NCBI GenBank assembly: GCA_022561255.1
Contig: JADFRO010000046.1
Location: 1-12,439, forward strand
DNA from: Planctomycetota bacterium
GTDB lineage: Bacteria > Planctomycetota > Phycisphaerae > UBA1845
Length of the DNA stretch: 12,439 nt
Reading direction: 5' to 3'
The translations under genes and the position numbers were made by a program. Positions 1-6,834 of this stretch are shown in pieces. How positions within the stretch are numbered: the first letter of the stretch is position 1; each line of letters starts with the position of its first letter. The notes beneath the pieces are model-generated. The model saw only the letters and a list, made by a program, of their open reading frames with translations, had not been told where the DNA came from and searched no databases.

Positions 1-627
1 GCCAAGCGAACCACCCATGCCGTCTTTCTGCCCTGGGTAGACGAGATGGATACGCTTGCACAGATCGACGGCTGGCGCGACGTGGATTTGAATGCACTTC
101 GGGAGTCTTCCGAGGCCGAAGGCGGCGAAAAAAAGTGGTCGGTGAGTGGTGGCGTTCTTCGCTGTAATCTCGGTGGGGATGGGGGCGTCAGCTTGCTAGC
201 ACTGCGGATGAACGAGACGGCTCCGTTGGCGGTGCGCTGCAACGTTCGGTACCTCGGCGGACCGGGCGAGCGCGGACGATGGTTCGGTTTCGCCCAGCTC
301 GATGCCGATTTCGACGACACGCGGAGCGAGGCGCTCTGTCCGCTCCGTGCGAACACGAAACAGGAGGTCGCGTGCGTGTTGGGCGAGGATCTGGCGATCT
401 ATCTCAACGGCATTTGCACCGGCCGTTACCCGGCTGGCCGCGTTTCGGGCAACGCACGAGATGTCGACTATCCGCTGGGCATCATCGCCCACGGTCCGGT
501 CGAGATTACAAATCTCCAGGTAGCTTCGATCCGATCTTTCTCCAGGAAACCCGTCACCTCGCAGGATGCGGATTCTCCGCGCGAGCGCCGAGGTCGTGGC
601 GGGCGAGCGCGCAGACCCCGTCCGTGA
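1..627 (+). CDS. 3' part of a hypothetical protein with a possible lectin/LamG-like C-terminal domain
   Basis: The frame is open from the first base, so the true start lies outside the window. The first internal ATG is at 46, and I see no reason to prefer it over an upstream start. About 208 residues are visible. The centre is rich in short beta-strand-like stretches: WSVSGGVLRCNL, then LAVRCNVRYLG, then RWFGFAQLD, then LAIYLNGICTGR, then PLGIIAHGPVEITNLQVASI. This order (a ligand-free mass term, an 'IYLNG' strand and a final 'ITNLQV' strand) resembles concanavalin-like jelly-roll domains of the LamG/DUF1080 kind that are often fused to larger planctomycete proteins. That family call is an inference from pattern only. 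The last 30 residues are Arg/Pro-rich and look like a disordered tail. No catalytic motif is visible, and the N-terminal domains that would reveal the function are missing. Confidence 0.6.
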   Translation, partial: AKRTTHAVFLPWVDEMDTLAQIDGWRDVDLNALRESSEAEGGEKKWSVSGGVLRCNLGGDGGVSLLALRMNETAPLAVRCNVRYLGGPGERGRWFGFAQLDADFDDTRSEALCPLRANTKQEVACVLGEDLAIYLNGICTGRYPAGRVSGNARDVDYPLGIIAHGPVEITNLQVASIRSFSRKPVTSQDADSPRERRGRGGRARRPRP

Positions 628-913
628 CACCGTGGCCTGGGCGGAAACGGTCGCTCGGCCCCGCTGACCATTCGGCACACCAGTTATCGGCCCTTCGGCT
701 GCTCGCTGGGTGTGACCATCTCCACGAGTTCATGTCCGATAGTTAAAGGCCTCAGCCCCTTCCGCCGACGTTCCAAGTGCGCTGTGGGCTGGTTTCCCGG
801 ACCTTACCACCCGGTCGATGGCACTGTGCTCGGTGCGGAACCGCCTGCGGCACGTTGACTTGCGGTCGGCACCCACAGTTCGCCTACGCGCGTGATCGAG
901 AGGATTGGCGAAG
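628..913. other. Intergenic region, no gene seen
   Basis: This stretch separates the partial gene at the left edge from the radical SAM gene. Short frames cross it on both strands, but none has recognisable protein character or a convincing ribosome binding site. It probably carries the promoter of the radical SAM/aminotransferase operon. The only -35-like hexamer I see is TTGACT at 855-860, and no good -10 follows at 16-18 bp, so I do not call a promoter. There is no hairpin followed by a T run after the upstream stop codon. Confidence 0.5.
898..903 (+). promoter_or_regulatory. Ribosome binding site that decides the radical SAM start
   Basis: GAGAGG at 898-903 lies 10 bases before the ATG at 914 and 13 before the ATG at 917. 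It is only one base from the TTG at 905, which would give the longest frame. Spacing therefore favours an ATG start over the TTG. Confidence 0.5.
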
Positions 914-2320
914 ATGATGCGTTCCTACCTGTTGCTTGACCCGCCCAGCGCGAGTGATTTTTGCCGACGCGGTTCGCTTCGAGAAAAGGACGATGCACAA
1001 AACGCGCCCTTTCCCAACATTGATCTGATCCTGCTCTCCGGCGCCGTTCGTGAGGCCGGGTTCAGGCCGGTCTATATTGACGCCCAACTGGATCGCCTGA
1101 CCTGGTCGCAACTGACGGATCGCGCGGGGTTGGAAGGCGTTTCGGGTGTTGTCTCGCTCGTTTCGAGCGGACGTATAGAGGACGAACTCGCTGCGCTGAA
1201 GAAGTTCTGTCATACGCTGGGCGACGTGCCCTGCTACGTCGTAGGTACGGTGATTCTTCTTCGCGATAAGATGCGCCTGCAGCGTTTGGTAAAGGACAAT
1301 CCATGGTTGAGTGGGATCATTCTGAACACCGCTGAGCACAATCTGACGGAACTGCTGCGAGATGGGGTGGATCGCATCGTCGAACCGTTCAACATTGCAA
1401 CGCAACGCTCGACGCAGCTCATGGTGCCCGACGTCAAAGTTCGCTACGGCGACGCTCACAAGATGCCACAACCGGATCACGCGATATTCAAAGACCGTAG
1501 GTATTGTTTTCCCCAGAGTAAGCGTGGCCCGGTAACGTGCGTTCAGTTTTCGTTCGGATGCCCATTCACCTGCGAGTTTTGTATCGACAACCAGCTTTAT
1601 CAGAAGATGCTCTACCGCGACGTTGACGATGTTGTGGAGGAACTCGTCGAGGTGGATCGGCTTGGGTTTCGAGAGGTGTACTTCAAGGATCTCACGTTCG
1701 CTCTGCACAAGGCGACGGCGATCGAGTTCTTGACGAAACTCGCGGCGAAGCGACTCAAGTTGAAATGGCTATGTACGACGCGAATCGACGTCGCGACGCG
1801 CGAGATGCTGACCTTGATGAAGAAGGCCGGCTGCTATGGCATCGAGTTTGGAGTGGAGCACAGCAAGGAGTCGACGAGGCGGCGCATCGACAAACGTATA
1901 AAGAACGATCGTATCCATGAGGTTTTTAAGGATTGCAGGCGTCTGAGAATCAACACGACCGCATTCATCATGCTTGCGTTTGAGGATGATACCGAGGAAG
2001 ACGTTCGCGACACGATTCGTTTTGCCCGCGCTCTGCGACCGAACTACGTTTCGTTTAACGTCGTCAACGTGCTTCCTGGAACGGCGTACGAGGATCGAGC
2101 TCGGCGAGAGGGTTTCCTGCGAGAGAGCAGTAGCGATTACGGCTTCGCCGCGAGCAACATTAAACACCGTTTCTTAACGCCCGAGCAAGTCGAAAACCTT
2201 CGGCGCGAAGCACTCCGCTCCTTTTATTTCACCCCGTCGATGATCCTTGCGAAACTGCTCGAGGTTCGTAGCTTCTTCGAGCTTCGCAAGTTGATCCGTC
2301 TGGGCCTGGGTACGATCTGA
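914..2320 (+). CDS. Radical SAM protein with N-terminal B12-binding-like domain
   Basis: Residue numbers count from the alternative TTG at 905; the ribosome binding site favours ATG 914, three codons later. The protein has the CX3CX2C motif at C219, C223 and C226, which in the radical SAM superfamily binds the [4Fe-4S] cluster that cleaves S-adenosylmethionine. After it come typical barrel elements: 'YFKDLTF' near 259, 'GIEFGVEHS' near 312 (compare 'GiEsGse' in the family), and 'LPGTAYED' near 390. Residues 1-190 have the length and alternating beta/alpha pattern of a cobalamin-binding domain, but I see no DxHxxG, so B12 may be bound base-off or not at all. The C-terminal 60 residues are basic and helical. 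It is followed after 14 bp by an aminotransferase gene and is probably co-transcribed with it. The substrate is unknown. B12-radical SAM relatives catalyse methylations, ring changes and other difficult steps on secondary metabolites, lipids or cofactors. Confidence 0.88.
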   Translation: MMRSYLLLDPPSASDFCRRGSLREKDDAQNAPFPNIDLILLSGAVREAGFRPVYIDAQLDRLTWSQLTDRAGLEGVSGVVSLVSSGRIEDELAALKKFCHTLGDVPCYVVGTVILLRDKMRLQRLVKDNPWLSGIILNTAEHNLTELLRDGVDRIVEPFNIATQRSTQLMVPDVKVRYGDAHKMPQPDHAIFKDRRYCFPQSKRGPVTCVQFSFGCPFTCEFCIDNQLYQKMLYRDVDDVVEELVEVDRLGFREVYFKDLTFALHKATAIEFLTKLAAKRLKLKWLCTTRIDVATREMLTLMKKAGCYGIEFGVEHSKESTRRRIDKRIKNDRIHEVFKDCRRLRINTTAFIMLAFEDDTEEDVRDTIRFARALRPNYVSFNVVNVLPGTAYEDRARREGFLRESSSDYGFAASNIKHRFLTPEQVENLRREALRSFYFTPSMILAKLLEVRSFFELRKLIRLGLGTI

Positions 2321-2322
2321 GC

Positions 2323-2327
2323 AAGGA
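2323..2327 (+). promoter_or_regulatory. Ribosome binding site for the aminotransferase GTG start
   Basis: AAGGA at 2323-2327 lies 7 bases upstream of the GTG at 2335, in the short gap after the radical SAM stop codon. It supports this non-ATG start, since the next in-frame ATG would remove conserved N-terminal family residues. Confidence 0.6.
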
Positions 2328-2334
2328 CGCCCGC

Positions 2335-3588
2335 GTGCATCTTCTTTCGCTTCCGCGACACCGGATTGAAACGACGCTGTCCGACTATGCGCGGATCATC
2401 GGCTCCCTCGCCGGTCCGTCTCACCATCTCGATGCGATTCAGCGCTTCGAGCACGCTTTTGCGGAATACGTAGGCGTTCGCCATGCCATCGCGGTTTCGT
2501 CGGGACGGTTGGGAATCCACCTGATTCTGGAAAACCTTAGCCTCTCGCCCGGCGACGAGGTCATCGTCCCCTCGTTTAACCTCTTCGCCGCCATTGAGCG
2601 GTTTTGCCAGTTCGGCCTGGTACCCAAGTTCAGCGACATTCGACGCGACGATCTGAACATCGACGTGGATGCAGCCGAGCGGTTGATCACGCCGCGCACG
2701 AAGATTCTCCTAGCCACCCACATGTTCGGCCATCCCGCGAACATGCGACGTTTGGTCGAGCTCTCTGAGCGCCACAACTTGTTCCTACTGGAGGACTGCG
2801 CCCACGCGCTCGGTTCGCAGTACGCTGGTCAATACGTGGGCACTTTTGGGAAGGCCTCGATCTTTAGTTTCAGCGTGCTCAAGCTCGTGACCACCTTCGG
2901 CGGCGGGATGATCGCCACCAACGATGACGCATTGGCGGAGCGGATTCGCAAACGATTGACGTCGCTGCGCGACCAGCAGCCCAGACCGGCGGGTATCAAG
3001 AAAGCGATCGTCGGAAGCGTTATGGACGTGGCTACTCGGCGACTGGTCTTTAGCTTCGGCGCGTGGCCTGCACTTCGACTCATTCGGGCTATTAGGCCGA
3101 CGGCTCAACAGGAAATGATGACCGAGGCGCCGCGTGTCGACCGAGACTTCGACCCGGCCAACGTGCCACCCCTTCATTCGTTTCAGGCCCGACTGGGCAA
3201 TAGTCAACTCGCCCGGGTGGAGGACTTCATTGCCCGCCGTCGAGAAGTAGGGGTGTGGCTTGACGAAGAGCTTGCGCGGATTGACCAGGTGACCACACTA
3301 ACGCCCGCCGACGGTTGTCGTCACAACGGACTGTACTACGGTATTCTCGCCGATCGTCCGGCGGAGTTGTCCGCATTCCTCTTCAAACGGGGCGTTGATT
3401 CGGAGACGAGTGAGTACCTTAACTGCGCCGACCTCGCCATGTACCGCGACATGCGTATCGATTGTCCCGTCGCGCGCGACGTCCAATCTCGCATCTTGCG
3501 GATACCGAATTATCCTGCACTCTCGCACCGCGACGTGAAACGCATCGCTCGAACGATCGCGGAGTTCTACCGCCAAGAACGAGCGTAA
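2335..3588 (+). CDS. DegT/DnrJ/EryC1/StrS-family PLP aminotransferase
   Basis: This 417-residue protein has the usual landmarks of the sugar-aminotransferase family. Residues 50-60 (AIAVSSGRLG) match the 'SGT-A-L' phosphate-binding loop. 'GDEVIVPSFNLFA' follows near 73-85. 'LLEDCAHALG' at 151-160 holds D154, expected to contact the PLP ring nitrogen, and H157. 'SFSVLKLVTTFGGGM' at 178-192 holds K183, the expected Schiff-base lysine. The family moves an amino group from glutamate or glutamine to a keto-sugar or cyclitol; some members instead catalyse dehydration, but those replace the lysine, which is present here. The C-terminal part (about 210-265) contains a hydrophobic, helix-rich insertion that lacks clear family matches. 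It starts at a GTG with a good ribosome binding site and follows the radical SAM gene by 14 bp, so both likely act in one pathway. The actual substrate cannot be read from the sequence. Confidence 0.92.
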   Translation: MHLLSLPRHRIETTLSDYARIIGSLAGPSHHLDAIQRFEHAFAEYVGVRHAIAVSSGRLGIHLILENLSLSPGDEVIVPSFNLFAAIERFCQFGLVPKFSDIRRDDLNIDVDAAERLITPRTKILLATHMFGHPANMRRLVELSERHNLFLLEDCAHALGSQYAGQYVGTFGKASIFSFSVLKLVTTFGGGMIATNDDALAERIRKRLTSLRDQQPRPAGIKKAIVGSVMDVATRRLVFSFGAWPALRLIRAIRPTAQQEMMTEAPRVDRDFDPANVPPLHSFQARLGNSQLARVEDFIARRREVGVWLDEELARIDQVTTLTPADGCRHNGLYYGILADRPAELSAFLFKRGVDSETSEYLNCADLAMYRDMRIDCPVARDVQSRILRIPNYPALSHRDVKRIARTIAEFYRQERA

Positions 3589-3657
3589 GTGGACCCCGAT
3601 TGAGGTTTTCGTAGGCGTCAGGGGTCGGTCTCTCACGCTCACGCCGGCGAGGCCGCA

Positions 3658-4182
3658 TCATTTCCGGGATTGTTCTTGCTTCCTCTTCTTGGCTTCCTGC
3701 TCTAACACCCGGGCTACGTGTTCGATCGCTTCCTGAGGGCGCGTGACGATCACGAGTTGTTTCGATCTGAAGTAGGCGTTAAAGAGCGTGTCGGTAAGCT
3801 CCCAATCAAGAAGAATGACATGTTTGTGATGCATCAGTGCGAAGGCGACCTCGGTAAGTGTGCCGAGTGAGCCCTTGCACGCGATCACCACGTCGCTCGA
3901 TAGGACATTGATTACATTGCGCGCGTCCCGCATGCCTGTGGCGATAACATAGTCGAGGTCGGGCGATGCATTGGTTTTCTTTCGGTCAGGAAGAATACCA
4001 ATAACGGTTCCGCCGGCCTGGTGAGCGCCCCGCGCGGAAGCAGACATGACGCCGACGTTTCGTCCGCCGTTGAGCAAGACCCATCCGCGCTCGGCGATCA
4101 ATCGGCCGAGTTCCTCAGCCATCTCGGCGACCTTCCGTGTCGCCTTGGCTCCGCCCATGACACCGATGATCGGTTTCGGCAC
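3658..4182 (-). CDS. TIGR00725/LOG-like Rossmann-fold protein
   Basis: This 174-residue protein carries the hallmarks of the SLOG/LOG nucleotide-binding fold. These are 'IGVMGG' at 6-11, 'LLNGGRNVGVMSASARGA' at 36-53 (GGRxxGxM), 'GTVIGILP' at 58-65, 'ATGMRDARNV' at 81-90, and 'GSLGTLTE' at 104-111, the counterpart of PGGxGTxxE in LOG proteins, with E111 as the likely catalytic or structural acid. Length and order fit the uncharacterised TIGR00725 family better than true lysine-decarboxylase-like LOG enzymes, which release cytokinin-type bases from nucleotides; the first G of PGG is replaced by K here. The tail is Lys/Gln-rich. It starts at a GTG; no in-frame start lies upstream before a stop codon, and its ribosome binding site is weak. 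It is the last gene of a leftward set, 149 bp after the dehydrogenase. A nucleotide-derived ligand is likely; the reaction is unknown. Confidence 0.8.
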   Translation of the reverse strand: MPKPIIGVMGGAKATRKVAEMAEELGRLIAERGWVLLNGGRNVGVMSASARGAHQAGGTVIGILPDRKKTNASPDLDYVIATGMRDARNVINVLSSDVVIACKGSLGTLTEVAFALMHHKHVILLDWELTDTLFNAYFRSKQLVIVTRPQEAIEHVARVLEQEAKKRKQEQSRK

Positions 4183-4331
4183 GTCGTCGCTCGATTCTTC
4201 AAATCGACGGCACGTTGGTTTTGGATTCGTATCCTGTCAACGTGTCCTCAACGGAACCGTCGTGAGACGCGACGACGCTGCACAGCTTGCATCGATCGTA
4301 CAGCGACGAACACGCGCGAGCCGATCACGCG

Positions 4332-5465
4332 CTATCGGTGCACGGGCGTCGCCGTGATGTTCGGATCGGGTGTTCGAGCACGCTTCTGCCGGGCGATGTC
4401 GGGGCGCTTCCCGTCGTTGGGTAGCAGGACGATCTTGCAGGCGTCGCCACAAGCGAGCTGCTCCATCGCGTCGATAACTCCGTCAAACCCGATGGTCTTT
4501 GAGATCAGCGGGCGAAGATCGACCGTGCCGGACTCGAGCAACCATCGCGTCCTGTACCACGTGTCGAAAATGCGCCGCCCGTTGAGGGCCAAAACGGTCA
4601 GGTTCTTGAAGATCATGTTCTCCGCTACGTCGATCTCCACCGGCTTTGCGGGGATCCCAAACAGAATCACCGTGCCCCCATTGCGAACGATGCGAAACGC
4701 CGTCGTGATCGCCGAGGGCGCGCCGCTCATTTCCAAAACGACGTCGACACCGTATCCGCCGTTCGCGTCGACAATTCGAGACACGACGTCCACCCCTGGT
4801 TCAGCCGCATTGACAACCTGGGACGCGCCCATTTTGTGAGCGAGCTTGATGCGGAAGGGGTGAATGTCGGACGCGAAGACCGCTTTGGCGCCGACGGATC
4901 GAGCGATGCCGATCGTGAACAGCCCGATCGGACCACAACCCAACACGGTAACCGACTGTCCGGATAGATCCTGTTTCATTGTGGCGAACACGGCGTTACC
5001 AAACGGTTCCTGAAGCGTTGCGATCTCGGGCGGGAGTTTGTCCCGGTCATTCTGCCAGATGACTTTCTCGGGCACCACAACGTAATGGGCGAACGCGCCT
5101 TCGCGGTCGACACCTAGGATTTGAGTTTGCGGACACATATGCGCCTGACCCGTGCGACATTGATAGCACATGCCGCAGGTAACGTGCGACTCCGCCGAGA
5201 CGTAATCCCCGATGTCGGCGTGTCGGACCTTTTCTCCAACGGCGACGATCGTTCCGCAGAACTCGTGGCCAAGAGTCAGCGGTGGTTTGATTCGGCGCTG
5301 CGACCAATCGTCCCACTTCCAGATGTGAATGTCGGTTCCGCAGAAGCTGGCCGCCTCGACGTAAACGAGTACGTCTTCGGGACCGGGAACGGGGCGCGCA
5401 ATCTCGCAGATCTCCAGCCCCGCTTGGGGCGACATCTTTCTTACCGCGAGCATTGTTTCGGCCAT
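4332..5465 (-). CDS. tdh: L-threonine 3-dehydrogenase-type zinc alcohol dehydrogenase
   Basis: This 377-residue medium-chain dehydrogenase would oxidise L-threonine with NAD+ to 2-amino-3-ketobutyrate in the cytoplasm. Catalytic zinc ligands are C42, H67 and E68, with E153 as the fourth candidate. The structural zinc is held by C97, C100, C103 and C111. The Rossmann loop is 'VLGCGPIGL' (174-182), and D200 ends the second strand, as expected for NAD rather than NADP. 'WDDWSQ' at 51-56, 'GHEF' at 66-69 and H94 in 'AESHVTCG' match the threonine dehydrogenase subgroup, including the His used in substrate handling in E. coli Tdh. The family is usually about 341 residues; this one has a basic, Pro-rich extension of about 30 residues after 'CKIVLLP'. 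The gene follows the LolA-like gene by 23 bp. No kbl (2-amino-3-ketobutyrate CoA ligase) is in the window. A sorbitol or butanediol dehydrogenase role is less likely but not excluded. Confidence 0.88.
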   Translation of the reverse strand: MAETMLAVRKMSPQAGLEICEIARPVPGPEDVLVYVEAASFCGTDIHIWKWDDWSQRRIKPPLTLGHEFCGTIVAVGEKVRHADIGDYVSAESHVTCGMCYQCRTGQAHMCPQTQILGVDREGAFAHYVVVPEKVIWQNDRDKLPPEIATLQEPFGNAVFATMKQDLSGQSVTVLGCGPIGLFTIGIARSVGAKAVFASDIHPFRIKLAHKMGASQVVNAAEPGVDVVSRIVDANGGYGVDVVLEMSGAPSAITTAFRIVRNGGTVILFGIPAKPVEIDVAENMIFKNLTVLALNGRRIFDTWYRTRWLLESGTVDLRPLISKTIGFDGVIDAMEQLACGDACKIVLLPNDGKRPDIARQKRARTPDPNITATPVHR

Positions 5466-5488
5466 AGTCGCTTACGATCGGTGCTGCG

Positions 5489-6304
5489 TTACGGTGATCC
5501 CGAACCCGTCGGTACGACGTCGTCGACGACAAGGCGGTAATTCTTCCACGCTCTCGGCTTTGCGAAGTCGCGCTTCGAAACACCCGTATTGATCGACTTC
5601 TGCGATAAATCGGGGAAGTTTGCCGTGCTGATCTCGTCCCCGTTGTTTTTGGTCACCACGATTCGGCTGGGCAGGTGGACGTCGCGAAGGATGAAGAGTT
5701 CGAGGCGATCGTATTTCCTGTAGAGCCGACTCTCCGCCTTGGGCACGCAGATGAGGTGGTCGGTGTTGGGCGGATCGTCGCCTGCGGGTTTCGCCAGCGT
5801 CACGTCGAAGTTCTTCAAGATGGTATCTTTCTTCTGACCAAACGGCAGGGGAAACGGCGCGGTTTCCAGGTCGAACAGGTCGATTCGCGTTCCCGGCGGG
5901 GCGAGATCCTGCTTCGTTACCTGTTGACGACGCTCAACCGCCTCGTAAAGCCAGCGACCATCGAAAAGATACCATTCCTGCTGGCCGAGTACGCCGTCCA
6001 TGACGGTTCGATCGAAATGAATCAGGAAATGCGGGCTCGGCTCGGTCATCCAGAACAGGATATGCCCCCATTTTTTGCTCTCTGTCAGGTTGATTCGATC
6101 GTCGTCAACGAACTCCACCCTGCAACGGATGTCCTTAAGGCCCTCGCTACGGTGTTGCAGGTTGGAGAGAATCGCGTCGATACGTTCGGCGTCCGAACTG
6201 GCCGGCGCATTTGCGTGAGCACTCACCGGAACGTCAGCCGGAGTGTTTTGAAGCGGCGCAGCCCCGGCGAGCAAAGCCGTAAAGGTTAGGAGTTGTAACG
6301 TCAC
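5489..6304 (-). CDS. LolA-like secreted protein (outer-membrane lipoprotein-sorting fold)
   Basis: This 271-residue protein begins with a hydrophobic stretch (residues 2-16, TLQLLTFTALLAGAA) that looks like an N-terminal signal peptide, followed by a polar linker to about residue 38. The rest contains the repeated beta-strand pattern of LolA/LolB-type lipoprotein carriers. Examples are 'DIRCRVEFVDDD' (58-69), 'HFLIHFDRTVMDG' (91-103), 'QEWYLFDGRWLYE' (108-120), a helix-to-strand 'DLFDLETAPFPLPFG' near 142-156, 'DHLICVPK' and 'LELFILRDVHLPSRIVVTKNNG'. Such proteins are common in Planctomycetota and are often annotated as lipoprotein-sorting or DUF1571-like proteins; the role here is an inference, and it may act on lipids in the periplasm. 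The start is a GTG with GAGG (minus strand, 6311-6314) 6 bases before it. It is the first gene of a leftward set with tdh. Confidence 0.6.
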   Translation of the reverse strand: MTLQLLTFTALLAGAAPLQNTPADVPVSAHANAPASSDAERIDAILSNLQHRSEGLKDIRCRVEFVDDDRINLTESKKWGHILFWMTEPSPHFLIHFDRTVMDGVLGQQEWYLFDGRWLYEAVERRQQVTKQDLAPPGTRIDLFDLETAPFPLPFGQKKDTILKNFDVTLAKPAGDDPPNTDHLICVPKAESRLYRKYDRLELFILRDVHLPSRIVVTKNNGDEISTANFPDLSQKSINTGVSKRDFAKPRAWKNYRLVVDDVVPTGSGSP

Positions 6305-6351
6305 GTTCTACCTCGGGTTCGTCGAGAGATACCGAACTCACCGTGGGGTGC

Positions 6352-6380
6352 ATGCTACGACAACACTGACGTCTCGACAA
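6352..6380 (-). promoter_or_regulatory. Candidate sigma70-type promoter for the LolA-like/tdh set
   Basis: On the minus strand TTGTCG (6375-6380) and TAGCAT (6352-6357) are separated by 17 bp. Each matches the consensus at four of six positions. It would start transcription near 6344, leaving about 40 bases before the GTG at 6304. This is a pattern match only, in a GC-rich genome whose sigma factor preferences I do not know. Confidence 0.4.
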
Positions 6381-6605
6381 GCGGATCGTTCATCGTCGCA
6401 CCCGCGCGGCTGACCCCTATCGTCGAACGTCGCTCCCGTCGATCACCCCGTCGACGTCCAAGGCTTGTGACACGTGTCGTCGTCTCCCCACGGGCGGCGT
6501 CACTTCCACGCTCAGAGGGAATCGAGTAGCATTCCGGCCGAGGCCGTAAGGCGCCGATCCGGGCGTGCGAGATTCGCCCAACACGATGGCGCCGAACGCT
6601 TTGAC
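6381..6605. other. Intergenic region between the LolA-like gene promoter and the tRNA
   Basis: Together with the promoter segment, this 300-bp gap separates the divergent LolA-like gene and tRNA-Ser. It should hold the tRNA promoter, but I see no convincing -35/-10 pair on the plus strand. Short open frames cross it on both strands; they overlap the tRNA and have no family features, so I do not call a gene. Confidence 0.4.
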
Positions 6606-6692
6606 GGAGAGGTGCCCGAGCGGCTGAAGGGGCTGGTTTCGAAAACCAGTGTGCGGGTGACTGTACCGGGGGTTCGAATCCCCCCCTCTCCG
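6606..6692 (+). tRNA. tRNA-Ser (anticodon CGA)
   Basis: The whole cloverleaf can be read. The acceptor stem pairs GGAGAGG (6606-6612) with CCTCTCC (6685-6691), with G at 6692 as discriminator. The anticodon stem CTGGT/ACCAG (6633-6637 and 6645-6649) encloses the loop TTCGAAA with anticodon CGA at 6640-6642, reading UCG serine codons. A long variable arm (about 6650-6667) includes a four-pair stem GTGC/GTAC with one G-U pair, as expected of class II serine tRNAs. The T stem GGGGG/CCCCC (6668-6672 and 6680-6684) encloses TTCGAAT. The CCA end is not encoded. It stands alone between two leftward genes. Confidence 0.97.
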
Positions 6693-6834
6693 ATCGTGCG
6701 CGGCGGTGCGAAGCACGGCCACTCCGCGCGTCGTTGTGTCCGCTAAGTCAGACGACCGACGATACCGGCCTCTCGACGCGCTAGATTTGACTGCTAGCTG
6801 CTCTTGTCGCAGTTCGTCGACCTGCCATCGGAGC

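Noticed and set aside
855..883. TTGACT as a -35 for the radical SAM gene
   Set aside because: The -10 position at 17 bp reads GTTCGC, which is not a match.
3592..3626. Possible terminator between the convergent aminotransferase and LOG-like genes
   Set aside because: GACCCC and GGGGTC pair, but the loop is 23 bases and no T run follows on either strand.
4235..4240. Perfect TTGACA on the minus strand in front of the LOG-like gene
   Set aside because: No hexamer resembling TATAAT follows at 16-18 bp, so I do not call a promoter; the best window matches only two of six positions.
6417..6746. Frames on both strands across the tRNA-Ser region
   Set aside because: They read through the tRNA and its flanks and show no protein character.
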